The translations under genes and the position numbers were made by a program. The notes under the pieces were generated by a model. It was given only the letters and a program-made list of their open reading frames with translations, was not told the origin of the DNA and made no database searches. A stretch of DNA of 64,000 bases from Prevotella sp. (GTDB taxonomy: Bacteria > Bacteroidota > Bacteroidia > Bacteroidales > Muribaculaceae), in the NCBI GenBank assembly GCA_023662865.1, contig JAMPIK010000007.1, positions 17,339 through 81,338 on the forward strand, in the 5' to 3' direction. Positions within the stretch are counted from its first letter, which is position 1. Each line of letters starts with the position of its first letter. Positions 44,644-52,750 of the stretch are shown here, one piece after another.

Positions 44644-46536
44644 ATGAACGAGCAACTTTATGTACCGATGGTAGATACGCGAGCCGAAGAACTGTTTGCG
44701 GCTATGGCTCCGCGTATTAACGACAATGACCTGCTGCGCCTTAAAGAAGCCTACCGTTTTGCCAAAGAAGCTCACGGGGCGCAACGCAGAAAAAGCGGCG
44801 AACCATACATCACGCACCCTATTGCCGTTGCTCTTATTGCCGCCAATGAGCTTTACCTTGATGTTGATGTTGTGATTGCTTGCCTGCTCCACGATGTAGT
44901 GGAAGACACGCAATATAAATTTGAAGATATTCGCAAGCGTTTCGGCGATGATGTCGAAGCCCTTGTACGCGTTGTTACAAAGCCCGACGGCGGTAAAGAA
45001 AAGCGTTTTGAAATGAGCAAGCAGCTCGACAATTTCAAACACATGCTCGGTGCAATGCGCGGCGACATTCGAGGTATTCTCATAAAACTTGCTGACCGTC
45101 TGCACAATATGCGCACACTATCTTCAATGCGCCCGGACAAGCAGATGAAAATAGCCGGCGAAACTGACTATTTTTACGCGCCCCTTGCTAACCGTCTTGG
45201 CTTCTATGCCGTAAAAACAGAACTTGAAAATCTCAGTTTCAAATACCGTTGCCCCCATGAGTATGCCGATTTCGCCCGCATGATGGAGGCAGACAAACGT
45301 CGTAATGCCAGGCGAATAAGTATCTTTGAAAAAGAGATTAAAGACTACCTTGCGAAAGCCGGATATAATGTATCAGTAAAAGCCGTATATAGAGAACCTT
45401 ACAGCTTGTGGCGCAAGCTCAAGAAAAGAAATACGGATTTTTGGCATCTCGACGGCAAACACTTCATTCAAATTATATTTCCCGATGACGGCCTGACCGA
45501 TGAAAAGTCCAAGGCTTTGAAAATTTACGCAAAACTCACCGATATATTCAACGAAAAACCCGGTAGTATAGTAAATTACATAGACTCTCCCAAAGAGAAC
45601 GGCTACCAGAGTTTCCATGTTAAACTCCTCTCGAAGGCCGGGATTTGGGAAGAAGTGCACATCAGTTCCGAAAGAATGATTGAGATGGCACGTCGCGGGT
45701 GTATGGCCGAAGGGAGCATGGAATTTTTCTCCTCATGGTTTAAGAAATTCCGTTCAACCCTCAATGAAATCATAGCTTCCGGCAATGACGCATACTTCAT
45801 TGAGAATGTTGTTACGTCTTTCTACAACGATGATATTGAGGTGTTTACTCCTCAAGGACAGCCAATAAAAATGCCCAAAAAGAGTACTGCTCTCGACTTT
45901 GCTTTCGAGGTACACAGCAAAATCGGCGAATTTGCAAAATACGCGCGCATTAACGGCCGACTTGCCTCAATGCGTGCGCAGCTCAAACGCGGAGATGTGG
46001 TGGAAGTCTACACAGCCGAAGATGCACGTCCCAATCCCGATTGGCTAAATTGTGTAGTTACATACAAAGCTAAACGCTTCTTGCGCAATTACATAGCAAA
46101 ACTTCCGAAGGTTCCTTACAAGCTGTGCGACCATTGCAAGCCTATGCCCGGAGAAGAAGTAATCGGCTTTCGTTTGCAGGACAGCAGTATTGAAATTCAC
46201 AAACGCGACTGCCCGTTAGCTATCGGAGAAGCATCTCAGCACGGCGACTCAATTACACGTGTAGACTTTAAGGAGAATCCCGACATACTTTATCCGGCCA
46301 CAATCCGTGTGAGGGGAGTGGACCGCGTGCATATGCTCTCCGACATGATTGAATGTATAAGCAGCAAACTCCGGCTAAGTATCAGAGGTATAAAGACATA
46401 CACGGAAGACAATCTTTTTGACCTAAGTATTTCGCTAAGCGTACATTCATGGGACGAACTGCAACGCATCATCGGCGAAATCTACTCAATCAACGGAGTA
46501 GACGAAGTGACCCGCATCCCCGAAACCGCAGACTAA
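44644..46536 (+). CDS. Long RelA/SpoT-homologue, hydrolase intact, synthetase degenerate
   Basis: This long RSH protein has 630 residues. The HD hydrolase domain (about 35-185) keeps the metal motif L-L-H-D-V-V-E-D near 82 and A-D-R-L-H-N. In the synthetase-like domain (about 235-345) the active-site aspartate region F-D-x-I-x-D-L is replaced by F-W-H-L-D-G-K, and the G-R-P-K-H basic motif by A-V-Y-R-E. Y-Q-S-x-H and the Glu before H-I-S-S remain. TGS starts near 397 and ACT near 552. (p)ppGpp hydrolysis is therefore likely, synthesis unlikely, so it would act as a SpoT-like hydrolase beside another Rel elsewhere. Confidence 0.93.
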   Translation: MNEQLYVPMVDTRAEELFAAMAPRINDNDLLRLKEAYRFAKEAHGAQRRKSGEPYITHPIAVALIAANELYLDVDVVIACLLHDVVEDTQYKFEDIRKRFGDDVEALVRVVTKPDGGKEKRFEMSKQLDNFKHMLGAMRGDIRGILIKLADRLHNMRTLSSMRPDKQMKIAGETDYFYAPLANRLGFYAVKTELENLSFKYRCPHEYADFARMMEADKRRNARRISIFEKEIKDYLAKAGYNVSVKAVYREPYSLWRKLKKRNTDFWHLDGKHFIQIIFPDDGLTDEKSKALKIYAKLTDIFNEKPGSIVNYIDSPKENGYQSFHVKLLSKAGIWEEVHISSERMIEMARRGCMAEGSMEFFSSWFKKFRSTLNEIIASGNDAYFIENVVTSFYNDDIEVFTPQGQPIKMPKKSTALDFAFEVHSKIGEFAKYARINGRLASMRAQLKRGDVVEVYTAEDARPNPDWLNCVVTYKAKRFLRNYIAKLPKVPYKLCDHCKPMPGEEVIGFRLQDSSIEIHKRDCPLAIGEASQHGDSITRVDFKENPDILYPATIRVRGVDRVHMLSDMIECISSKLRLSIRGIKTYTEDNLFDLSISLSVHSWDELQRIIGEIYSINGVDEVTRIPETAD

Positions 46537-46545
46537 ATCACTGTT

Positions 46546-46589
46546 CAAATTACCCGACACACTTGCGCGGAGAGCGGTCGGGAGTTTGA
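46546..46589. terminator. Hairpin between convergent RSH gene and priA
   Basis: CCCGAC (46553-46558) and GTCGGG (46577-46582) pair, with flanking CAAA/TTTG that could extend the stem. It lies in the 62-base gap between two convergent stops and would serve both genes. Confidence 0.5.
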
Positions 46590-46598
46590 GGCAGTGGG

Positions 46599-49073
46599 TC
46601 AGGCGGGATCTACATCGTAGTGGAGGCGGAGGGTTTTCATGCCCGGGCTGGCGGCGGTTTGGGCGTAGATAGCTCGCAGGATTTGTTTTACTTTGGGCAT
46701 GGAGGCTTGCGGCTCTATTTTGAGCATGAAGGTGCGTATGTGGTAGTTGGCTATGCGTGAAATGCCGGGGGTGTCGGGGCCGAGAAGGCGTGTGCCGAAG
46801 TATTGACGCAGGGTTGCCCCGTAGCTTGCCGTGATTGCTTCGAGTGTTTTTTCGTCTTTGTGGCGGAGATAGATGTTGATTATCTTGGCAAAAGGCGGAT
46901 AGGAGAATTGGCGGCGCTGTTGCAATTCGGCATTATAGAATCCGGTGTAGTTGTGGTTTTTAACCGCTTCGATTACAGGATGGTCGGGCTTGTTGGTTTG
47001 TATCATTACGAGGCCATTGTCTTCATGGCGTCCGGCACGCCCGGCCACTTGTTCAAGGGTACAGAAGGCGCGTTCGTTGCTGCGGAAGTCCGGGAAGTTA
47101 ATCAGCGCATCTGCATTCACTATTCCCACAAGTACAACATCCTTGAAATCAAGGCCTTTAGTTACCATTTGTGTACCGATAAGAATACGCGTGTCCCCCT
47201 TTGAGAATTTCTCGATTATGTCTTGATATGCGTCTTTGGCTCTGGTGGTGTCCAGATCCATACGGGCAATCGGCACGTCGGGCAGCATAGCTTGCAGATG
47301 GTCGGCAATGCGTTCCGTTCCGTAGCCGAAAGAGTAAATTGCGTTTGAGCCACAAGCCGGGCAGAGTGTTGGAGGGGTCAATACATAGCCGCAATAGTGG
47401 CATTTCAGCAGATTTTCACGGCGATGCAGCACAAGAGAAATGTCGCAATTGGGACATCGGGGAGTCCAGCCGCATTGTGAGCAAGTTACTATCGGGGCAA
47501 ATCCTCGTCTGTTTTGGAAAATGATTGACTGTTTTTCGGCTTCAGCTGCCGAGCGTATTCGGGCAAGCAGTTCTGAAGAGAAAGCCCCGGTGACGCGTTT
47601 TTGTTTGCGACATTCTGTCATGTCTACAATCTGCACTGCGGGGAGCGAGACATCTGCGTATCGGGTAAGTAATTCCACGAGACCGTATTTCCCGGTTTGA
47701 GCCTTGTAGTAAGTGTCGACAGCCGGGGTGGCACTGCCGAGAAGTACCTTTGCACCGTGCATTGAGGCGAGCATAATAGCTGCATCGCGAGCGTTGTAGC
47801 GCGGTGCAGGGTCGTATTGCTTATAAGAGGACTCATGTTCCTCATCTACAATCACCAAGCCGAGCCTGAGGTAGGGGAGGAATACAGATGAACGCACGCC
47901 TAGAATAAGCATCGGTGAATGCGAATCGTTCACTCTCCGCCAAATATCCACTCTTTCCGAGTCGGAAAATTTGGAATGATACACCAACATTCTGTCGCCG
48001 AAAATTTTGTTGAGGCGAGAGGTGAGTTGAGTGGTCAGGCTGATTTCCGGTACAAGCATCAGCACATGGTCGCCATGTGTCAATGCTCTGTCAATCAGAT
48101 GAGTGTATATCTCCGTTTTGCCACTTCCCGTTACGCCGCGCAGCAGGGTGACGGTATGCTCGGACATTGACAGACATATCTTTCGGAGAGCTTCGTTTTG
48201 GGCTGATGAAAGAGTAGGCAGCTCGCCCGGTTTTGTTCCCTCAATCGGAGAGAAGCGGTTGAGTTTCACTACTTGTTGGCGAAATATCCCGATTTTAACC
48301 AAAGCGTTGAATATGGCTGATGACACACCGGCGCGGTCAAGCAAAGTTTTTTTCTCCACGCGGTGCAGCGGTTCGGAGGTTTTCAGCCATTCTGAGAGGT
48401 CAAGATACGTAATCAGCAGTTTCTCCCTTTGTGCTGATTTTGATACCGCTGTCATTATGTCGTGAAGAGCCTGTTTGTTCTCTCGGTTGCATGATAGAGA
48501 TACCAAAGTGGCTTTGCGTGTTACATATTTATTGACCACTTTTTCTGATATCTGAATTAATCCTTTGTCAATCAGTTGATTGATTGCAATTCGCGGATTA
48601 GGGATGTCAGTGTCTTTCTCAATCTCGTTTATCCGCGCCTTTTTTTTATGCGACAGATACGCGTAAAGAGCGGCTTGTGCATCGTTAAGAGACTGAATAT
48701 CATCGGGGTCAATATCGCTTGCAAGCGATAAAATATTCTCGCTCTCCACTTTGAGTGCGGCCGGGAGCGCCGCTTTCATCACCTCGCCGGTGGTACACAG
48801 ATAATAATCTGCGATCCATTTCCAGAATTTGAGTTGCTGCCGGCTGACGATCGGAGTATTGTCCAATAAAGACACAATCTCCTTAACCTCAATGCTTTCT
48901 GTCGGCTTGGCGGTGTGGATATTCTCGACAATACCAGTTTGGCTGCCGGTTTTGTTGAAGGGTACAAGCACGCGGCTGCCGATGCGTATATCCGCTTGCA
49001 TCTGCTCCGGTATGGAGTAGGTAAAAGCCCCGTAAATGGGCAGCGGCAATATCACATCGGCATAACGGGTCAT
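46599..49073 (-). CDS. priA: Primosomal protein N' (replication restart helicase)
   Basis: This superfamily 2 helicase of 824 residues reloads the replisome at stalled forks. The N-terminal 3'-binding domain opens Y-A-D-V-I-L-P-L-P. Walker A G-V-T-G-S-G-K-T-E is near 314 and Walker B D-E-E-H near 411. The zinc region contains C-S-Q-C, C-P-N-C, C-H-Y-C and C-P-A-C at about 525-578. The helicase C-terminal Q-M-V-T-K-G-L-D and Q-V-A-G-R-A-G-R motif follow. It starts 12 bases after an outer-membrane protein gene on the same strand. Confidence 0.96.
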   Translation of the reverse strand: MTRYADVILPLPIYGAFTYSIPEQMQADIRIGSRVLVPFNKTGSQTGIVENIHTAKPTESIEVKEIVSLLDNTPIVSRQQLKFWKWIADYYLCTTGEVMKAALPAALKVESENILSLASDIDPDDIQSLNDAQAALYAYLSHKKKARINEIEKDTDIPNPRIAINQLIDKGLIQISEKVVNKYVTRKATLVSLSCNRENKQALHDIMTAVSKSAQREKLLITYLDLSEWLKTSEPLHRVEKKTLLDRAGVSSAIFNALVKIGIFRQQVVKLNRFSPIEGTKPGELPTLSSAQNEALRKICLSMSEHTVTLLRGVTGSGKTEIYTHLIDRALTHGDHVLMLVPEISLTTQLTSRLNKIFGDRMLVYHSKFSDSERVDIWRRVNDSHSPMLILGVRSSVFLPYLRLGLVIVDEEHESSYKQYDPAPRYNARDAAIMLASMHGAKVLLGSATPAVDTYYKAQTGKYGLVELLTRYADVSLPAVQIVDMTECRKQKRVTGAFSSELLARIRSAAEAEKQSIIFQNRRGFAPIVTCSQCGWTPRCPNCDISLVLHRRENLLKCHYCGYVLTPPTLCPACGSNAIYSFGYGTERIADHLQAMLPDVPIARMDLDTTRAKDAYQDIIEKFSKGDTRILIGTQMVTKGLDFKDVVLVGIVNADALINFPDFRSNERAFCTLEQVAGRAGRHEDNGLVMIQTNKPDHPVIEAVKNHNYTGFYNAELQQRRQFSYPPFAKIINIYLRHKDEKTLEAITASYGATLRQYFGTRLLGPDTPGISRIANYHIRTFMLKIEPQASMPKVKQILRAIYAQTAASPGMKTLRLHYDVDPA

Positions 49074-49085
49074 TTTCCGAAATGC

Positions 49086-49700
49086 TTATTTAAAAAAGTA
49101 TGAGGCTTTCACTACCCACCCTTGGGGATGCTGACTGAAATTTTCAAGCTTCTTGGTGCGGGCTTCGTAAGTGAAATCCCAATAATAACCACCTGATATT
49201 TGGAACTTTCTGAACAGCTCCAAGCCGAGCTGAGTCTGCAAGCCTATGGAGCCGGAAGAATATTCAAGAGCCGGAACATTGTTGTTGCCGCAGCGGATAT
49301 TGAATACCGGACCTACAAAAACGAAGGGGGCAATTTTCTGCTCAATGCCATTCAGCTTCGTATATTTAAATCGGAGGTTAATCGGAATTTGAATCAGGTG
49401 AATGTAGCTTTGCTCCGTGCCGTAACCTGATGATGCCCAGACTACTTGGTCGCCGAGGTGCAGCTTTGAGCCGTGCATCTCATAGTTAAGACCGAAGTCC
49501 ATACCAAAGCCAATGCCGGGAAACATCAATTCGCCTATAATACCGGCAGAGAACCCCGGGGAAGCGTCTACCTGCATCAAATCCTGTTTGAAATGATATT
49601 TTTCATAGTTGAAACCGGCGGTTACACCCCAGCGGAATTGAGCAAATGCCGCCTGGATGCAAATCAGGGAGAGCAACAGCAGGATAATTTTCTTTTTCAT
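49086..49700 (-). CDS. Outer-membrane beta-barrel protein (PorT-like), second copy
   Basis: This is a 204-residue outer-membrane protein. A Sec signal ends A-A-F-A-Q near residue 21. Alternating beta-strand patterns (W-G-V-T-A-G-F-N-Y, I-P-I-N-L-R-F-K-Y, G-P-V-F-N-I-R) then run to a C-terminal aromatic end (A-S-Y-F-F-K), as in porin-like OMP_b-brl/PorT proteins. It is paralogous to the upstream gene with a TGATG junction (one-base overlap). Function unknown; the fold is inferred. Confidence 0.85.
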   Translation of the reverse strand: MKKKIILLLLSLICIQAAFAQFRWGVTAGFNYEKYHFKQDLMQVDASPGFSAGIIGELMFPGIGFGMDFGLNYEMHGSKLHLGDQVVWASSGYGTEQSYIHLIQIPINLRFKYTKLNGIEQKIAPFVFVGPVFNIRCGNNNVPALEYSSGSIGLQTQLGLELFRKFQISGGYYWDFTYEARTKKLENFSQHPQGWVVKASYFFK

Positions 49701-50323
49701 CAGAACAGATATGCAGCTGTGATTGTCCAGTAGTTATTTTTGAGTTTGATGTCTTTGGAGGCATCCCACCCGGTTACGTGTTCCATAATGTTGTTCACAC
49801 CGAAGCCGTAGGAGCCGGCAATTTGCAGGTGGCTGGCAAGTTCCACACCGATACCCACATTCCATGCGCATTGGAAAGTCTTGGTATGCAGAATATTATC
49901 ATTCTTTCCAAGTTTGAATGCAAATGAGGGACCGGTGAAGATGTATGGGTGGATTATCGGCAAACCGAGCTTGTATTTGATATTGATTGGCACTTCAAGG
50001 AAGTCCTTTTTCTGCGACAGCAGTTCGGTAGCGTTTGTGTTTTCATCGGATATGGCATGAATGTCAGAGTCTCCGGACATATGAGAATACATAAGTGAGG
50101 CATCGAAGCACAGGCCAATCAGCGGCACTTGAAACTCGGTCATTATACCGCCGGTGAAGCCGCAGCCGTTGTCCGGTTGGAAAGTGTCCTTGAATGAGTT
50201 GAAGTGGAGCTTGTTGAGGTTTACACCGGCTTTTATACCGAAACGGAATTGAGCGTTGGCAGCCGAGCAGCCAAGGATAAGAGCCATCACCACAGCGAGA
50301 GCGGATTTCCAAAAAGTTCTCAT
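49700..50323 (-). CDS. Outer-membrane beta-barrel protein (PorT-like), first copy
   Basis: This 207-residue paralogue of the next gene starts the operon. It has a signal peptide ending A-N-A-Q near residue 25, then F-R-F-G-I-K-A-G-V-N-L-N-K-L, strands such as V-P-I-N-I-K-Y-K-L and I-F-T-G-P-S-F-A-F, and an aromatic end A-A-Y-L-F. The pair shares the order of strands and the I-P/V-P-I-N-x-x-x-K-Y motif. A -7 element (50403-50396) lies 73 bases before the start. Confidence 0.85.
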   Translation of the reverse strand: MRTFWKSALAVVMALILGCSAANAQFRFGIKAGVNLNKLHFNSFKDTFQPDNGCGFTGGIMTEFQVPLIGLCFDASLMYSHMSGDSDIHAISDENTNATELLSQKKDFLEVPINIKYKLGLPIIHPYIFTGPSFAFKLGKNDNILHTKTFQCAWNVGIGVELASHLQIAGSYGFGVNNIMEHVTGWDASKDIKLKNNYWTITAAYLF

Positions 50324-50395
50324 AGTTTTGATTTTTAGTTAATTATATTTGCAAAGCAGCAACCAACCAAAACGGAGCTGCGTTGTTATGGATTA

Positions 50396-50403
50396 CAAAG
50401 GTA
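50396..50403 (-). promoter_or_regulatory. -7 element of the beta-barrel/priA operon
   Basis: Minus-strand TACCTTTG at 50403-50396 matches TAnnTTTG; no clear -33. It lies divergent from the DUF59 gene promoter. Confidence 0.4.
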
Positions 50404-50445
50404 ATTATTTTTTTTGATTTAGAGGCTGCGAGCCGAAAAAATTGT

Positions 50446-50453
50446 TAATTTTG
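50446..50453 (+). promoter_or_regulatory. -7 element of the DUF59-lpxH operon
   Basis: TAATTTTG at 50446-50453 is a full -7 match, 20 bases before the DUF59 ATG. The nearest TTTG upstream is too far (29-base gap). Confidence 0.4.
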
Positions 50454-50473
50454 TACTTGCAAAACTATTGAAC

Positions 50474-50809
50474 ATGGAAGAGAATAACACTCAAAATAAG
50501 GAGCTTGAAATCACTCGCAAGGCAATAGATGTGCTTCGCACGGTTTACGATCCCGAAATCCCGGTGAATATCTATGACTTGGGTCTTATATATAAGATTG
50601 ATTTTGACCCAAAAGATGAGATGCTGCACGTTGATATGACGCTCACCGCGCCGAGTTGCCCGGCTGCCGACTTTATCCTTGAAGATGTGCGACAGAAACT
50701 GTTGAGCATTGAAGGCACAAAGGGGGTTGACCTGCAACTTGTCTTTGAGCCGGTGTGGACACAAGACATGATGAGCGAAGAGGCGAAACTCGAACTCGGT
50801 TTTCTTTGA
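50474..50809 (+). CDS. MIP18/DUF59-family iron-sulfur assembly protein
   Basis: This 111-residue DUF59 protein has the hallmark V-Y-D-P-E-I-P-V-N-I-Y-D-L-G-L-I-Y near residue 24 and a conserved cysteine in T-A-P-S-C-P-A-A. The family, which includes SufT-like and MIP18 proteins, assists Fe-S cluster maturation. No suf genes adjoin it. The stop forms TGATG with the lpxH start. A TTG six bases upstream (50468) is in frame; the ATG is preferred. Confidence 0.92.
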   Translation: MEENNTQNKELEITRKAIDVLRTVYDPEIPVNIYDLGLIYKIDFDPKDEMLHVDMTLTAPSCPAADFILEDVRQKLLSIEGTKGVDLQLVFEPVWTQDMMSEEAKLELGFL

Positions 50810-51579
50810 TGACAAAGGCTCGCAAGGCTACATATTTTTTGAGCGATTTGCATTTAGGTGCAAAGTATTTTGCGTCCCCCTTGGATGTGGAGCGCCGCGT
50901 GGTACGCTTTCTCGATTCCATTAAGGAGAATGCCGAAGCTATATATCTTGTAGGCGATGTGCTTGACTATTGGTTTGAATATAAGTACGTTGTTCCACGC
51001 GGATTTGTGCGTTTCTTCGGCAAGCTCGCCGAGCTGGCAGATTCCGGGGTGAAAATTACATGGCTTATAGGCAACCATGACATTTGGATATTCGACTATT
51101 TGCCGAATGAGCTTGGTATAGAGGTGATTGACGGAGTGCTGACACGCGAAATTCAAGGCAGGAAATGCTTCATTACTCACGGTGACGGGGTAGGAGAATT
51201 ACCTTGTATGTTCAGGTTTATCCGAGCGATGTTCAGAAATAAGATATGTCAGAAGCTATATGCCGGGCTGCACCCGCGTTGGAGCGTGCCGTTTGCTTAC
51301 GGGTGGAGCAATCAGAACCGGGGTACTCACCCTGCGCCGGATCCGTACGAAGGGAAAGGACAAGAGGCATTGGTGAAGTTTGCAACTGATTATCAGACTA
51401 CTCACCCCGATATTGATTATTACATATTTGGCCACCGGCACATTATGCTTGAAGAAGAAATACCCGGAGGCGCGCAAGTAATTATCCTCGGCGAATGGAT
51501 TGACCAATGCTCATACGCCCGAATGGCAAACGGCAAACTTACTCTCCATTGCTATAAAGAGTTTAGTCTCTTTGATTAA
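50809..51579 (+). CDS. lpxH: UDP-2,3-diacylglucosamine diphosphatase
   Basis: This calcineurin-like metallophosphoesterase of 256 residues releases lipid X in lipid A synthesis. Metal ligands are seen in S-D-L-H-L-G, V-G-D-V-L-D-Y-W, G-N-H-D, T-H-G-D-G-V-G and F-G-H-R-H. The frame extends upstream to 50755; the ATG at 50809 gives the right start and a one-base overlap with DUF59. Its 3' end overlaps a converging pseudogene by 17 bases. Confidence 0.94.
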   Translation: MTKARKATYFLSDLHLGAKYFASPLDVERRVVRFLDSIKENAEAIYLVGDVLDYWFEYKYVVPRGFVRFFGKLAELADSGVKITWLIGNHDIWIFDYLPNELGIEVIDGVLTREIQGRKCFITHGDGVGELPCMFRFIRAMFRNKICQKLYAGLHPRWSVPFAYGWSNQNRGTHPAPDPYEGKGQEALVKFATDYQTTHPDIDYYIFGHRHIMLEEEIPGGAQVIILGEWIDQCSYARMANGKLTLHCYKEFSLFD

Positions 51580-51983
51580 CTTTGACTACAACATAACCAA
51601 AATCGCCATGTCCGTGCAAGAAGCTGTTTTGTAGGTCTTTACACAGTTGTATTGTGATTTGAAAGTCGCGTCCGGCTTGTTTCTTGCAGTTTGATATATC
51701 AAGAAAAAACGAGTCTGTGTCTTTTGTAAAAGTGCCAAAAGGTGTTTAATACAAACCGTCCACCTTTTGCCGGAATGTATATATTGGGTACTCCATCCTC
51801 ATCTGCAATCTCAACATTATTGTCAGCAGCCGAGAACAGATTATAATATTTCATGTTTTTTTCACCGAAAATGGTGTTAGTGTAACTGTCAGTTACAAAA
51901 TAGTCATTGTCCAAGTCATTGCAACCCACTAAAAGCGCACACATAACCATTGTGAGCGTGGCTCTAAACAGCATGTTATTCAT
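51563..51983 (-). pseudogene. Lipoprotein gene broken by a one-base frameshift
   Basis: From an ATG at 51983 the frame has a lipoprotein signal ending L-L-V-G-C and reads sensibly to G-G-R-F-V-L-N-T-F. It then runs into junk and stops at 51699. Removing one A of the A-run 51737-51740 restores a protein of 139 residues ending at 51563 with a clean continuation (G-T-F-T-K-D-T-D-S-F-F-L-D-I-S-N ... V-V-V-K-V-N-Q-R-D). It is thus a frameshifted gene or a sequencing error. I do not recognise the family. Confidence 0.75.
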
Positions 51984-52295
51984 AATAGACTAATTTTGAA
52001 TTTTATTAAATAAAATTTTCCCAATGAATGATACTATAATAATTTTATAAAGTTCTGAATATAAGGTATATCATTTTACAAAACATTGAATTTTGAATGA
52101 TTTTATATAGTCTAATTATGCCGAATATCGTTTAATATTAGACTATAATTTCCGCTTTCAAACTCGAATTTTGTATTGTTTTTACCTCAATTCTATGCCG
52201 TCACAGACTAAACAAAGCATAATTTGATGGTAACAATTCTATGATTTTGCTCGTAAAACATAGAATATTATCATACAGAAGCTGAAAATATAGTC
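51984..52295. other. AT-rich intergenic region with inverted repeat
   Basis: No gene is seen in these 312 bases. ATAGTCTAAT (52107-52116) and ATTAGACTAT (52137-52146) form a 10-bp inverted repeat, probably the terminator of the gene at 52296-52575. The base composition is much more AT-rich than its surroundings. Confidence 0.6.
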
Positions 52296-52575
52296 TCACT
52301 CATTGTGAAAGTTGTAATTAAAGTTACACCAAAAAGCAACGTCCATATATAATGTTTCTACCTTATCTTTACTATAAACATCGTCTTTATCTAATTTATC
52401 CGGTCTTGTTGAGCCAAAATTGAAATCAGATTTTAATAGAAAGTATCCATTACATTTCCCATACCAACCCCAAACGCAATATTTCGCCTTTGTACATTGT
52501 AGTGTCATCGCTACAAGATGTAACAAAAATTGTTGTCAATATTAACAACGATAGGATTAAGTAGATATATTCCAT
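52296..52575 (-). pseudogene. Second lipoprotein gene broken by a one-base frameshift
   Basis: An ATG at 52575 opens a lipoprotein signal (I-F-V-T-S-C at about residues 17-22), reads S-D-D-T-T-M-Y-K-G-E-I-L-R-L-G and stops after 41 residues. Deleting one base in the four-C run 52468-52471 (GGGG on the coding strand) joins it to a 55-residue tail, W-Y-G-K-C-N-G-Y-F-L-L-K-S, ending at 52296, for 92 residues in all. Signal peptide and tail both look real. The first 50 residues alone would be a short ORF. Confidence 0.7.
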
Positions 52576-52722
52576 ATATTGATATTATATTCTTTACAAA
52601 AAACAAATTAAATTTATAAAACAAGCAAATTATGGTTATAAAATTAACATTTTAACAATATTAAAAATTCCTCGGGAACATAAATTTTATTGTTAAACGA
52701 GAATTAAAATAATTAATTTTAC

Positions 52723-52730
52723 TAATTTTG
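52723..52730 (+). promoter_or_regulatory. -7 element of the bio operon
   Basis: TAATTTTG at 52723-52730 matches the -7 box and lies 20 bases before the bioA ATG. No TTTG is found near -33. No biotin-operator-like palindrome was seen. Confidence 0.45.
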
Positions 52731-52750
52731 TACTGTAAAATAATGTTTCT

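Noticed and set aside
51988..51996. TAATTTTG on the plus strand as a promoter
   Set aside because: It faces an empty AT-rich region with no gene; likely chance in AT-rich DNA.
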